Below are positions 33,029 to 47,225 of a DNA stretch of 64,000 nt, piece after piece (position 1 is the stretch's first letter; the number at the start of each line of letters is the position of its first letter). The DNA comes from Setophaga petechia (lineage: Eukaryota; Chordata; Aves; Passeriformes; Parulidae), in assembly GCA_024362935.1 (NCBI GenBank), contig JANCRA010000033.1, positions 7,211,001 to 7,275,000 of the forward strand, read 5' to 3'. Made by a program: the position numbers and the translations under genes. The notes beneath the pieces were generated by a model. That model had not been told where the DNA came from. It ran no database searches and worked only from the letters and a program-made list of their open reading frames with translations.

Positions 33029-36000
33029 CTGCAGTTCCCAAGCCCTGGGCGAGTGCTGTGACACCAGGCTGCAGCCTTCAGCAGCAGCCCAGAAATGCTG
33101 GTTAATCACTGGTTTATTAGCTCGTGGCCTTAGGCAAACCTGAAATCATTAACAGCCCATTTGTTGGGCTAATGACTCTTTTTTACTAGATGTATAATTT
33201 AATATATGGTAGCTTTCATGCTTAATTACGATCTTCAAAGTTTCTTTTGAAGGAATTTATTTTTCTGTGTGCGTGTATATGAGAGGGTTGGGAGCTGGCT
33301 GGCTTTGCTTGCATGCTCTGTGTTAAAATCTGGATAGTTTATGTAAGAAGATTTTAATTTAGATATGGGTATTTCCCCTGTTGCTTGCTCTTTCAATATT
33401 TTTATCTTTGAGCGTTTGAAAAATAAATAATGATGAATTACCAACAGGTTTAAAATAGCATCATTTCATGCCCCACTGTAGGTTTCTACATTGTTTTGGA
33501 CAAGACCTAAACCCAAAGTCCTGATCAATAGGGCCATTGTGGCAGCAGCTTCCAAATGAATGCAAGTCTTGATCTCAGTGTCCTGGCTGGCTTCCAGCCT
33601 GGTTCACATTTTGCTCAGCAGCAAGTCCCACTTCTGTTCCCTGTAACCTCAGTGGGAACAGAGGCAGAGCCTGCAGAGGGCTGCTAATCCCACGTGCCAT
33701 TTGCATGCAGCACTTGTAAAGCATCCTGGGATCACTTGGGATGAAAAAGGCAGTGCATGTAAGATGTTTTTCACTGGCATCCCAAATCTGCTGCCCTATC
33801 ACTGAAGGGAGGTTATGACTTTGTCAATTGGGAATTTTTTTTTTAATTTTTTTTTTTTTAGCGAGGCAGCTGATTGAGAAGGATAATAAAGATGAATTTG
33901 ATTTTCTTTCTGTGAGCTCTAGTGTCCCCTTCATGGAGATTAAAAATTTCCCCGTGCTGTTTTCAGCTCCACAGAGCAAGCAAAAGCTGATCTCCTGCCT
34001 GGCCATAGCCACAGCCCTGCCATCCTCTGACAGGATCACCACACAGCTGTGACTTAACAGGCACCATTGGGAGAGCATAATCCTGTTTAATCACTCATCC
34101 AAAGCACCGATGAGCTGAGATAATCGGGGGCTGGAGCAGGGGAGGAGCAGGGGTGAGGTTTGCTGTGCCCTGTGGTTGGTCTGGCAGACACAGAGTGCCA
34201 GGGAAGGGCTCAGTCTTGTCACAGAGCAGGGGAGGGACCAAAACCATCCCCCGGTGGAGAGCCAGCCTGTAAAACAACAGCCTTGGCAGGGTCTGATCCA
34301 GATGTCATGCTCAACAATTCTAAATTGTTCTTTTTGTGACTGATTTAATCGAGAAATCCTCAGTGTCTGAGTGGCCACGTGAGGCACTCTGTGCACAGCG
34401 CTTTGGCTGCCAGGTGGCAGAGGCTGTGTGTGAGTGGCTCATCTCCCCATGCTCACTCACATGTGGAACCCTACACCTACCTTGTACTTGGGTCTAAATT
34501 TGCTAAAATTACAACTATTATTACAGTTTTGCAAGGCATGAGGCACAGCTTTTCATAGGATGCTGAATATTTGTACCAGCCCCTGGGTCTGTGGGGATGT
34601 AGGAGCACATTCTGCAGAGCCCATCCCAGGGAATGTAGTCTGGGAGGCTTTCCCCAGTGACCTGGAGCCCTGAAACTGGGCTGGACAAAATCTCTGGAGA
34701 CAGCACAGTAGTGAGCTTTCAAATGACTTTATTTTCTTGTTCTTGTGATCATTAAAGCTCTCACACTTCATATTCTATCCCAATAATTCATTGGCTGGGT
34801 TTCAGTGAAAGGGCCCATCTTCACTTGGATTTTATCTCAGTGTTTAGCAGTCAGTACTTTCCTGTTGCAGACATTCCAGTGTTTGTAACCCCAACTTTTA
34901 CAGCTGGCATGAGCCATGGATTAACTTCAAACAGTGATGCTGATTTTGAAGCCTCATTTTCTGTTCTCTGAGCTGTCCTAGAGCAGATGACAGGTTTATA
35001 GTTTGGGAAGCCAGTAGCAATGGCTGAGCTCTTTATAACTTTATAAAGCACTGAGTTAGGTGCAGCTCCTCACCATGGTGACACTGCAAATATTGAACAC
35101 AAAGTGATTCATGGGACCCAATATAATGCTCATTTTGATTAATATTTTACAATACAACTCGCTTTATTTAACTTTTCAAACGTGAGTGGGTTGGGAAGGA
35201 CAGAATGCTGCTATGTATAATTTATGGGCGCTCATATTTGCGTGCTTGTTTTAAAAATTAAATTTCAAAAGTATTGTTTGCTTTCTCCTCTCCCTGCTGG
35301 CGGATGTTCAGGCCCTTGCAGGGCTCCAGGGGATTTTCTGAGTGTGAGTGTTGAATGATGGGCTCTGAAATGTGATGTTCTTGCTCTCCTCCCTTTGTAT
35401 TCCCGTGCAGTCAGTGTGGCAGGGCTGTGTCCTTCCTGGAAGTGTTTTGGGATACCCTGAGCAGAGAGCACACTGCAGTGACCCCATGGTGCACCCTGAC
35501 CATCAGACCCCTCAGACCTGAGGTTCAGCCTTATTTCCCTGCAGAAATGATGGTTTGGGTAAGTAACTCCAGGTTCTTCACTAGAGCTGGCAGGAAGTAA
35601 AGGAGTATGGCAGTTGCAGAGCTTTGGGGCAATGCAGGAAATGAGTAATTAGGAAATTAGCCCCAGGGTTGTACTTCTGAAGTGGAATGCTGTAATATGA
35701 GCATATTCCAGGTTTCCATGCACTTTGACTGGAATTTATTGCACCTAAAAATCAATCTATAGACTAAGAGAGAGGATGCAGCAACCCATCTACGTAGGAG
35801 GTGGCCACACCATCCTCAGAAGTGATGATGTACAGGATCCTTCCCTCTGGGTGTGTCCTAATAATCTGAGAGATCAGATTATTGTGAGACAACCCTCTGA
35901 AAATAAACTTTGTCATTGCTTAGGTTTTTCTGTAAATTTCCCTCTTACAACTAAGATTTCCTCTTGTAATTTTTACAACCATAACTGTAAATAAGCAAAC

Positions 36001-39000
36001 ATCATAAAATGTGTTAAATTCACCAGCATTCTTCTGCAAGCAGGGAAAAAGATGCCCATTATTAACTCCTGTTTGCCACAAAAAAGTGCCCATTAGTGTG
36101 TGTCCAACCCCTTTATGTAAAACTGAGAGCAATGAAGTCACTGACAGGGCTTTTATTTGTCTATGTTGAGTCCTGCAGAGATGGCAGAGAAAAAAAAAAT
36201 CCTGCATTAATAAAAGAACAAATTCCTCTTCACGTTAACATAAAATGCTTCTGCAGTGATGAAAAGATTTGGGCTTGCTCCAGTGTGGTTTTCCCCATGT
36301 GGTTGAGTTTTGCATTTCTTTCAACTTGCTCTTTGTTATCCATTTCCAGTTGGGTTTTTTCCCCCCTTTCCAATCTGACATATAACATGATGTTACAAAT
36401 TCTGACCTGTGACAGCTTGAGGAATATTTATGTGTTTGGACAAAATATCTTCCCTTCCAAGTCCATTTTAAATGCCATGGAAACGTTTTGCTCCCGAGGT
36501 TTTGTTTGTCATTGTTGGTTATTAAAATCCTGTGCCCAAGGTCAGCAGTGACACAACAATCCTTTGCAGGAGGCATTTTCAGGGATTTTGCATGGATAGC
36601 TTCAGGAAGTGAGGAGGGGTGATGGAGAGGAGAGGAATGTAGAGATAGGAATTTTTTCTATACTATTTCAAAGGTTTCTTTTTCTCTACAAAGTGTGCAA
36701 CCAGAAGGGAGGAGCTGGAGCTGCTCACAAGCCTGGCCCAGCCTGATGTCAGGGGACAACCTCTGTGGGTTTGTTTTCTTTCCCTGTCCTCACAGCTGGG
36801 AATATGCCATGATTTAAAACCAGTGTGCCATTAAGTGCCCCATTACACACAGCAGAAAGCTGAGGGACTGACCTCATCTGCCAGAACAAGTGTTTTAGTG
36901 CTGCCCAAAGTTCAAATCAATCAAAAGGTCAGACTTGTTTAAGGCAGGGAGTGATAAGAGGGGTGATGGAAGCTTGTTCCCACTTGTTGGAATTAAGCCA
37001 GGCTGGCTTCAGGAAAACCTGCAGCTAGGATGAACCCTGGAGAACAGTGACACATGGGGAACTCAGGGCTGAGCCTCCCCTTGCTGGAGACACAGAATTC
37101 CCATGAAATGCAACAGAAGAAAAGCAGACCCTGGAGAATGGGACTTGAGGTCATTCTCCTGGTGAAACCTGCTCAGGAGACAGCTCCCAGTGCCTTGATG
37201 CTGGTGGAGGTTTTGGTCAGCTGATGGAATGGGCTGTGAGAGGGAAAGGGGATTTTCAGCCTGGAAGGTTTGTCCCTGTGAAGGGGGAAAGACTGAGGTT
37301 ACCTTTGTGGTGCAGAGAGCTCAGAGCAGCTGGGCTGGCCCTGGGGGCATCTCTGGGCAGGTGGGATGTGCAAAACTTCTGGTCAGGTTTGAGGGAAGTG
37401 GTACCTTCAGTTTATCCCCTTTGGGGAGGAAGATGGAGCTCACACCTTGCTCAGCTGAGACTGGAACAGAACTTTTTCCCTTTCCAAAAGCAGAGTTTTT
37501 CCCTCTCAGTGGTTTTTTTTTTCAGTGCAGGGGAGAACATGGAAAACTTCTCTGTGGAAAACCCTCCTCTGGTTCTCTGGGGGGCTGCTCAGCACCCTCA
37601 GCTGCTGTTTGGAAAACTCTTTCCACAGTTTGTAATGGCTGCTTTTTCAAGGGTCTAATGGCTTTATTTAAAACCAACAAAACAAAAAAAGAGAGAGAAG
37701 AGAGAGTGAGTAACTTAGAGTCTGCTCCTGCCATTTGAATTATGGTGGGGGACATTGCTGGGGAGCCCATTAGCCTCTGTGGCACATGGCCATGCTTTCA
37801 TAAGCTTGCAAGAGATGGAGTTTTTCTATATAGTTTTCTTTTTTTTTTTTTGGGGTCAAAGAAAGCATTCTCCAAGGGCTGACTACAGACAAAATCCCTG
37901 GTCTTTTTGGCAGAATTCCCTGGTACTTACACAGCCAGGTTTTCTGTGCTCCAGCTCTGGTGTGTGACCCATGCTTTCAACACACCCAGGGCCAAACGAG
38001 GATCTTTTGGCTCGGGGCTGAATCTGACCATTTTCCTTCTACAGGAAAGATGTCAACAATTCCATGGCTGGGAGAAGAAAGGTGGCATTCAGGATGAGGA
38101 AAGGTGGCCAGGACTGCTGAGCTGGCTCTAAGAGGAAGGATGAGGAGCAAGGCACAGACCTGCTGTGCCAGAAATCCAGCCCAGGAGGGCACTGCCCCTG
38201 CTGTCCCTGCAGCCCCTGGGTCAGGGCTCTGCTGCTTTTCACTGCTGGCCAAACCAGCAGCACTGACACTGACAATGGGGATTTTTTCCGAGCTCTTGCT
38301 CATCACACCAGATGTGCCTTGTGCTTTTTTTCAAGCTCATTTGAATGTATGTAATGGACTTCTGGCTTTGAAAAAATCATCAGTTACCAGATGTCTTTTA
38401 AATTGTCTACCTTGCAAAATTGTCCGTTACCAGATGTCTTTTAAATTGTAAACCCCTGCAGTCAGAGGTTAAAGCTGTGTCAAAACAGTCACTGATATGA
38501 ATTCATATTGCATTTTAAATGCATGATGATTTCCTCCAACTCTTTCCCCTTTAAAAGCCTCTCATGGAAATGTTATGGCTCACCCAAGATTTGTCACCCG
38601 CCCATCACTAGAGATTCAGTGATAAATGCTTTTAATAATTAACAGTGGCAGGGGCTTTGTACCTCTGTCTCCTGGATATCTCACCTCTCAGACAGCAGAA
38701 ATAAAAGCCTGTTGTTACAGGAAGAGTAATGATCTGGTGGAAGGCTCCTGCAGCTGCACCATCAGGGCAGATCTACAAGTGGAGTTGTTTGCCAGCAGGA
38801 TTTTGTCCTGGGCCCAGTTTGGAGCTCAAGGCAGCTGGAGAAGCAGAGATGCTTGCAGAGTTCCTAAGGTAAAGGAGGTTTGGGGTTGTGTGGGGCTGGG
38901 AAGGGGCTGAGCAAGTCAAAAGGCCAAAGTGGGTTGGGTGCGAGTTTCCCTCTTAATCCGACTCTCCAGGGTCTCATCCAGCCTCTGTGCTGGCTGCCAA

Positions 39001-42000
39001 AAACCCAGACTGAGAGGCTATTTTGGGATACAGCAACACCAAGTGTTACTTCAGAGATGTTTGGAGAGAGATTTAATAAAATCAACTAATAAGGTTTGAC
39101 GTGCTGAAGATTAGGAAAAGTCATTCCGAGCATCCGAACTGACCTCAGGGGCAGGAGGCCCAGGGAGTCATGTGTTATCCTGGGCATGGCAGCCCTCCTG
39201 GCATGGCTGGGGGGACAACAGCAGCTCCCCTCCTTGTGAAACCATCTCTGAGCTGTGAGGGCAAACCAGCAGGGCAGCCTGGCACTGGGTATTTGCCTTA
39301 AAATTAAAAAAATAATAATAATAAGGGAGGGAAGAGGCAGCTGGAAGCTGCTGTGTGCCCTGGGCTGGGAGCAGCCCCTCTCCTGCAGCAGGCAGCTGGG
39401 GTGACTGCAGCAGCTGTCCCTGTGTAAATCACCCTGTCCCCAGCCCAGCACTGGGCACTGAGGTCCCTGCTCACAGCCAGGCACTGCCCTCACTCCTGGT
39501 GCCAACCACTCAGGGCTGTCAGCTTCTGCTTTTGTTTTGATGGTTTAGGGTTTTTTTTCCCCCTTTTTTGTCACAGGAGCAGCCCAGAATAGGATCACGA
39601 GGTCAGTGTTTATGGCTTCCCAAATAATCTATAGCCTGGTTTTAGTGCTGACACCGTTTGAAAGGCAGTGTCACTGCTGCTCTCATGTTTCCATGTGACA
39701 CCCCTGCTCGCTGGTTTTTCCCATTTCATAACTAATAAGTGAAGTGAGCTTGACAGCCTTGGTTTCAGCTTCAGCCTGTTGGTTCCCATGTCACAGACAG
39801 GCTCTGTTAGCAGCAAATTCTTGTCAGGAGAAGAGAATTACAGCTGATGCTTGAAATGTGCTGGTGTTCAGTGCAAAGCTTTAAATTCTTGACCAAAGTT
39901 AGATAAAGGCAGCTGGAAGTGTGACGTTTGAAATGCACTATCTATTTATCTTTTCCTCCTCACCAAAAATACCTAGAGTGGAAGTATGTGTGTTTGCATC
40001 TAAGCTGAGAACAGTTGAGCTCCTCTAAAAAAAAAAGGGGATAAACAGAGCATTTTAAATATTCTGGGTTTTAAAATCTGTGCAATTGTCCCTCTCCATA
40101 GATATGTGTAGATTATCTGTATTGAAAGGAAGAGGTATGTATGGACATGTCTTTAAAGAAAAAGGAATGGTTTGTTCTCAAGGTGTGGGAAGCTTATTTA
40201 ACTGGTAATAAGAAAAAAATGTTAGTTCTCCCCCAGCAGTCATTAATAGCTCTGAGCTCCAGCCTGAGTGCAGATGGAGCTTTGATATGATCCCACTTTT
40301 GCAGAGAGAATGTGCTGTATATCCTGCTGCTAATCCTGGGCTGGAAATCAGCTCCTCCTCACACCTGCTGCCAGGACCTGACACAACTGATTTCAGCTGC
40401 AGCATTGCAGCCTCCTGGGCTGGAGTTTGGATTTGGGCATATCCCAGCTGGGTAAATCAGTGAGGGGCACTTTCTCTGCCTGCTGTCCTCCTGTAGAGCC
40501 TCCCTCAGAGCCACCATTCCCTGCTGCCCTCCTGGGTCCCCTTCAGCCCAGCCATTCCCTGCTGGCTGGGGCTGCTCCTCCCTCTGGGCACACAGAGTTT
40601 GTGCTCACACACTGTTCTCAGTTCTGGCCAGCCCTGATCCCAGCCTGGAACAGCCTGGGAAATGCAGCAGCTCCTGGGGTCAGAGGAGGAGCAGGTGCCT
40701 GTGGAAATGGGAGCCCTGAGGCTGCAGCTCTGGGCATCCATAGGGAATGCTCCTTCCAGAGCCTTCCTGGCTGCCTGGGCTGCCAGGCTGCCCCAAAAAC
40801 TGGAGCCAAACGTGGATCCTGATGGGTTTGGCCTCTTTGCTAACATTTGGCAATCAGATCTTGTTATTGAGAGGTTTTCTCGATGCTGAGTGGAAGACTG
40901 GAGGGGGTTCTGGAGGGGCTTTTTGGTAATGGTTTGCAAAATGTTCTGGTTTGGATCTGAAGGGACCCTTAGCCTGACCTCTGGTGTATAACAGAGAGCA
41001 CTGAATTTCCTGCACTTAACTCCCAGAGTCTGTCCAAGAACTGCCTAACCACAGTGCCTTCCTAGGGAAAAAATGCTCTTGAATGCACTCATTTCAGCAT
41101 GGCAGAAATGTTTCTTATCCCTGATAGGGAGGAATGGGATTTTACAGAGGGGTCTGGAATGAGGAACTTCTGACCTAGGCTCTCCATGCCTTCCCCCTGA
41201 CCTCATCCCTGTCCCCAAACAGCACCCTGAGATCTGTTTGTGTCCTCTCCTGGTTGTGCTGGAGGTTGGGGAGGCATTAAATGAGCTAAAGGGGCAGAGG
41301 GAGAAGAGATATCCATTGGGGAATAAAGGGGCAGGCAGGTAACCCAGCTCTGCAGGGACAGGGTTAATGTGACCTTGTCCCACATTTGGGTGGGAAATTT
41401 TCAGCTCAAACCAGGTATTTATTATTCCACACAGATGTTTGCAATGACACATGAGCCACCAGTGCTGCTCTTTTGCCCAAACCCTGTTGGGCCAGGCACA
41501 GAGCATCGAGGTGTCCCTGTCCTGCAGAGGTCTCAGACTCACAAGGAAATTGCTTCTCTTTGTCCACTAATTTCCTCTCCCAGATTTAAAGTGCAATGAA
41601 AAATAAATGATTTTAAGTGACCTCTTGAGATGGATGTGCTGCCAGCAGGGACTGACCTGCCTTGGGTAATGGAAGGCTGGGGGTTCACAGATTTGGAAAT
41701 CTGCAGTGTGGCTTTGCTAAAATGACACAGATTAAGATATTCTAGAGATTATCTTCCAAAAACATGGTGGTCAAGGGCTTAATGACTTAAATTGTGGTCA
41801 AATGTCTGCTTGTTATCAATTGTCTATTGCCAGTTAAACTGCATTAATGAAAGTCTCTTGATAAAAGCTGCCTTATCACCCGGAACTGAGATACCCAGCC
41901 TAATGTGCTCCAGCAGGGCTGGAGGAAATTCTCTTTTCAGCAGCAAAGGAGACGAGGTGTCGCTTTCCTGAATTAAGCTGAGTCAAATGGATGGTCAGCC

Positions 42001-43506
42001 CTCCAGAAATAAGCCATTTCTTTCACCTTTTGTGCAAAGTGCTGCTTTATCCATGTGTCAGAAAGGATTCTGGCTGCCTTGCAGGGGCTGAGAGGCCAAG
42101 CAAGCACACCTTGCTGGCCATTTGCAGGGGCTGGGGCTGGAGGCAGCATCACTGCACCCTGAGGGGATGGCACAGCACAGCCCTCTGCCATAACCACTTA
42201 CTTCCTTGGAGAAAAGGGGCTGACAATGGTATTTAACATTGTTGGTGACAATTTTTACGGATTTATTACCTGTTTTTTGTTCACTGTTTGGCTGCCTGCT
42301 CCCCTTCCATCTGCCAGCCCTGTAATCCACCTCCTCTTATCTCAGCACAGCTCTCTCCACCTCTTGCTCATTTTCATTTTATTGCCTAGCTAATCTCATC
42401 CTCCTGCTTTTCCTGACACTGCTCCCTCCTCCCCATCTGTGGAGATTAAATCACTGCTCCTTTTGTCTGGTGCCACTCAACATTCCCCCATTTCACTCAG
42501 GCTTTGGGACGCTTCCAGGCACTTTTGCTGTTGTTGCACACATCCGTTTTCCTGGCACAAAAAGGCCCATCAGCATCTGATGGGAGTGTTAGAGAGTCCT
42601 CTTTCAACCAGTTCTCAGAGATGTCCTGAATCTGAAATGGAGCCCAGCTCAGCCTGTCCAGTGCAGCACAGCCAGGTGAGTGTCTGCAACACCAGCACCA
42701 TCAGCAGGATGCTCAGGGCACCTCTGCAGTGCTGACAGAGCTGGCACCTGAACATCTCTGAAAATTCTAGACCAAAGACCTGGGCTAGGAAATTTCCAAG
42801 CTCTCAAAATGTGACGTTTTGGAAGTGTTTTCTCATTTTATTCCAGTCAACCATCTTCCCTATTGACAACCTGTCAGCGTTCATGGCCTCAACACTTTTA
42901 TTTTAATTACTGCTGAGGGTTCTGGGTCAAGCTTGAACAGCCTCCCTGTTCAAGGGTGTTTAGTTCATCCTGGGATAACAGCCACAGGCAGGGACACTGG
43001 ATTTTCATGTCATGTGTTTCTGGCACCCTTCCACCTTCCCGCAATGCTGGAGACTCTCAGCAGCACCTCCTCCACCTGTGGGATTGTGCAAGGCCACTGA
43101 AGGCAGTGCTGCTCATGTGGGCTCAGCAGGGCCTTTAACTGCCCAGAATATTCAAACTGTGTTTCAGGGACCACATTCCCTCACAGGGCTCCTCACAGCT
43201 GCCACTCGCTGTGCTGTGAGCACCCCGGTGTGTTTGGTTCCAGAACAGATCCTGAAGTCTTGGTTCAAATAGGTTGGTTGACATTTGGAGTGATTCCCAC
43301 TCCAAATACATGGGAGATGGTCCCCTTAGCAAGGACTCCTGCTGTCTAGCCCCAATCATTGATTTTAAATGTTCATTTTTATGCTATTTGGGTTGTACAT
43401 CTTGCGATACCAACTTGCAATACCAACTGTGGTGTATTTGCTGTATCTCCCCTCACCACCTTTATCTGCCAGCATGTTTTAAATTAGTTTAAAGAGTATG
43501 GGAGCT
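33029..43506. other. 10-kb stretch without recognisable genes
   Basis: No exon chain, RNA gene, transposon or long tandem repeat was recognised. Only short runs such as the T/A runs at 33834-33860 and the AATAATAAT run at about 39310-39322 stand out. Numerous open frames of 60-170 codons occur in both directions, mostly overlapping one another, with no family likeness (for example 37229-37738 +, 41045-41542 -). Distant, very short exons could be missed by eye. Confidence 0.4.
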
Positions 43507-43525
43507 AAAAAAAAAAAAAAAAAAA
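43507..43525. repeat. poly-A run
   Basis: Nineteen consecutive A followed by A/C-rich bases. No retrocopy body could be recognised upstream of it. Confidence 0.9.
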
Positions 43526-46500
43526 CACCCAAAAAACCCCAGGCATCTTCAGATGAAAGCCAGCAGCATGCCTTTAAAAATAGAGCAGCAGCCCTGCGCG
43601 AGGTGCCGGGCGAGTGGGAGCACGGGCGGGGAGAGCAGAGGCTCTGTTTAAACAGAAGGTAAATAAGTGGCTGGGGGAGCTGCAGTTCATCTTGTTCCCT
43701 TACGTGTTGCCCAGATAATGCAGCAGATCCTCGGGCAGGCTGGTTCTAAAAATGGCCACAGCTCTTGGGTTTCACGGGGTGACACTGGGCTGCCCGTGGG
43801 AGCAGCACCATGGGACCGTGCCAGGGAAATGGCATTTGGTGCTCCACAGCCAGCAGCAGTGCTCAGCTCTTGCCACTCTTGCTGCTTTATGAGGAAGATT
43901 TTGCAGTGAAGATACTGTGATTTTATACCCTGGTGCCTAATGCAAAAGTTGGTGCCTGTAAATCCCTGGGGTCAGGCAGTGTTTTGTTAAAATTCCCTTT
44001 CCTGCTGTGGCTGACCTGTGAAAACAGCAATCATCTGACAGTGACAGCAGCACTTAATTAGTAATTCAGGATTAAAGTGGGCTGTCCAGTGAGTGATTTC
44101 ACAGGAGCAGAGTTTAGGATTGAAGCTAGTTTAATATAACAATTGTCTTGAAAGCCTCCTTGGCATTTTAATAGTGTTTTTCTTTTGGTCTAAATATATA
44201 TGAGAGGTTGAGAGGATGTTTAAGTCTGAGCAGGGCATAAAAGGGACCAAGAGAAAGACTGAAAGGTCTTGTCCAAGCTCCACCCAGCTGTGAGAGCCCA
44301 TGGCTTCCCTAGGACAGGCATCATCCCAGGGAGCTGCAGCAGTCACCATTCCTCTCACTGCTCCAGATGAGCATGAGTATCTTTACCTGCCTTGTCACCC
44401 TCCTCTCTCCTGCCTAGCTGAGCTCAGCTCAGTGCAAAGGACAAGTGTTTGTTACCCTGCAGCAAAGGCCAACCAGCCCTTCCCTGCTCCCAAGGAAACT
44501 GTGTTTGCATTGAGCATATGTTGCTCACTGGAATGGAGAATTCTCCATTTTTTTCTAAATGAGTTTTCTCAGGCTGTGCCCGTTCAGCAAATTCAGGAGA
44601 GAAAGGGCAGCAGGGCCCCTTGGCCAGACCATGGCAAGCACTTCTGTTCTCCTGCAGGAGAAAGCAGAGTACAGCCTCCCCATGGCAATAGAGTGATCCT
44701 CTGTTGGGTGAATTGGTGCCTACAAAGTTAATTAGCTGTAGAAAATGAGCTAGAATACTTGGGAGTAATGAATCATAATGAGTCATTATATTTGAGGAGT
44801 GACAAATTAAATTCGTGCATGTTTAGGACTACTTGTTTCAGTCAGAATGGAAAATAGTGCTATGCTTTCTTCTGCTGTTCTGCTGTCGTGTCAAGATGTC
44901 AGGAGATAAATCAATATGGCCAGAGCTTGTAAAGTCTGGCACTGCTTGATTGCATGATGTTTAATCCCTGTCCTGGGTCCTTGAGCTGGGCTAGGAGCAG
45001 GAGCTCCTCTGGAATCAATGCTTTTGCTTCCACCTTCAACAGGAGGGATTTTGATCTGTTACTGAGAAAATATGAAGCTTTTCCTAAGCTCAAAGAGAAA
45101 AAAAAAAGTTATGTCCTAATACCATGAGGGGTATTGTCCTCTGGCAGCTCTGACTGAGGTGTAGCACCCTCATCTAGGGAAGTACATTGAATTATAGCTC
45201 CACCTCAAACACCAAGGTGAGTCAAGGGACCTCTTGGTAGCAAGATGTGTGAGATCCTTCAGCTCCTGCTGCCCCCAGAGGAATCTCTGGAGCTTTTCTG
45301 TGGAATTAGACCAAGCACCATAGGCAGCCAAGGAGCAGAGGGACATTGTGATCCCTGAAATGCATGGGAAGTAAGGATAAGCAAGCTGCTCCTACCTGGA
45401 AGATAGCTGCTGGAATCTCAATGTAAGATGAAGAATACACTGAAAAAGAGGACCTTGATGAGAAGAATTCATTCTTAGTCTCCTTCAAGCATTACAATAT
45501 GTCCCTGGTGAGCTGAAGCCTGACACAAGCTGCTGTGTTTGGTTTGGGTTTTTTTGGTGTTGGTACCAAGGTTCAGCTGGTTCGGGGCTGGAGGAACTGT
45601 GAGCAGTGGGAGGATTTGAATTCACAGCCTTCCTTTTAAATATATCAGTGGTTCCAGCAGGGCAAGTGGGACTGCTGCTGACTCAGTTCTTTGCTGGATT
45701 GATGCCTCTGCAAGTGTTGGGAGAGATTTGACAAATCTTTCTGCCTGTTGTAGGTTCCTATGGTGTTAGCTGTTTGTCACCACTGGGAGAAAACATCTTT
45801 CACATCATCTCAGAACAAAGAGCACTTTGGGGCTCAAAGACAGAAGGTACCAACTGGCACTTAGTTTTGCTACTAATTATATGCCAGAACCTAATGTAAG
45901 TTAGGCCCAAATTAGTGCATTTCTCCAGCTGTTTTCACAGTTGCCCTGCCTGCAGCCCTGTGGGTTATGTTCTGAGTTTTTGAGCACTCATTTGGGTCCT
46001 TCTCACTCCACTGATGTGGTTGGTCCTGGCAGGGTCAGGTGCAAACTCCCACTTACTCAGCACTGTAAGGCATCACTGACACAAAGTGGAAAATTCTCCT
46101 TGGGGTGCAGAGCTCTGTCAGGAGGCAGCCAGTGGGGTGAGTGCTTACAGACCTGTCCCTGTGCTTGGAGATCTGGGTTCATGTGCAATATCTTCTGTGA
46201 AAGCAGCTATTCTTGCTCCTGCCAGGCTCCTCTGAAGACCCATACAATGATGTTAATTGTAAGCCACAAGCTGGCTCTTATCTTCAAATTGTTTTTCCCT
46301 GACAATTTTAAGAAGAGCTCAGCATGTTCTCAGTAGGAGCTGATAGATGCTAAGCACTTCTGAAATCCTGCCAACTTCATTTAGGTTCCTAAACAGGAAC
46401 TGAGTGCTCTTGAACATATGATCCTAAGGGTGCATTTCATAACTCTACAGCTCTGTCCATATCATTTCTGTCCTCTCTCCCTGTCCCCAGAAAGCTCCTG

Positions 46501-47225
46501 GCAGCAGCAATAACACCAGGAGCACCAGGCTGGTCAAGGCTTGAGTGATGTCTCAGTGAAGATGTCAGCTCAAGCCACACTGAGCAGATTTAAGTGACAG
46601 CATTTAAAAGGTGCCTGTCTGCATCCTGTGTGCAGTGATGTCCCCATCATCACCACCAGCACTATGGATATAGCTGAGATGGCTGTAATGGATTTTATTT
46701 ATATACATGAAAACAATAATCTAGTGCAAATCCTGCCTTGTTTTCCAGAGTATTTCATTCCATGTTTCAGGCTGTGTACACTGTACTTGACAATGCTCTG
46801 ACTCTCAATGTCAGGATTCAAATTTTCTCCTCAGCAGATTCTTGGGGCAGATGTAATGAATATTTTGCAGTGTTCATGGGGCAGGGGAGGAGGGCAGACA
46901 GGCCTTTATCTGAAGCTTTTCCAGCAGAGTTAGTGCATGGACAGCATCTGTGCTGGTGCTGTGAGGCTGACATCCTCTCCAGCAGACTTGGCAGCGAGCA
47001 GAAGGACCACATGGCAAAAAATCTGGGGGGCCCAAAGGCTGCGGACAAAAGTACGGCAGAGAATTTGAACATCAGTGAGTGGAGAGCTGCTGGAGGGCTG
47101 GCGGGGAGCGATTAGCGCAGTGCTCTGGAATGCGGCGTTCAATAGCGCTCCAGAAGGCTCCGCAGCCCCATTGACTGCTGCAGCGTCAGGACGGGGCCGT
47201 GCGGGTGGGGACGGGAACACGCGGG
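43526..47225. other. non-coding sequence with small CpG-rich patches
   Basis: CG dinucleotides cluster at about 43595-43640 and 47095-47225, the latter leading directly into the polypyrimidine tract. No gene recognised. Frames at 44300-44731 (+) and 44424-44786 (-) overlap and are unsupported. Confidence 0.4.

Noticed and set aside
32499..33143. Hydrophobic LVLVFVFSLVLVF frame resembling a membrane protein, and NQRKNQ frame on the other strand
   Set aside because: Both derive from the T/G-rich higher-order repeat.
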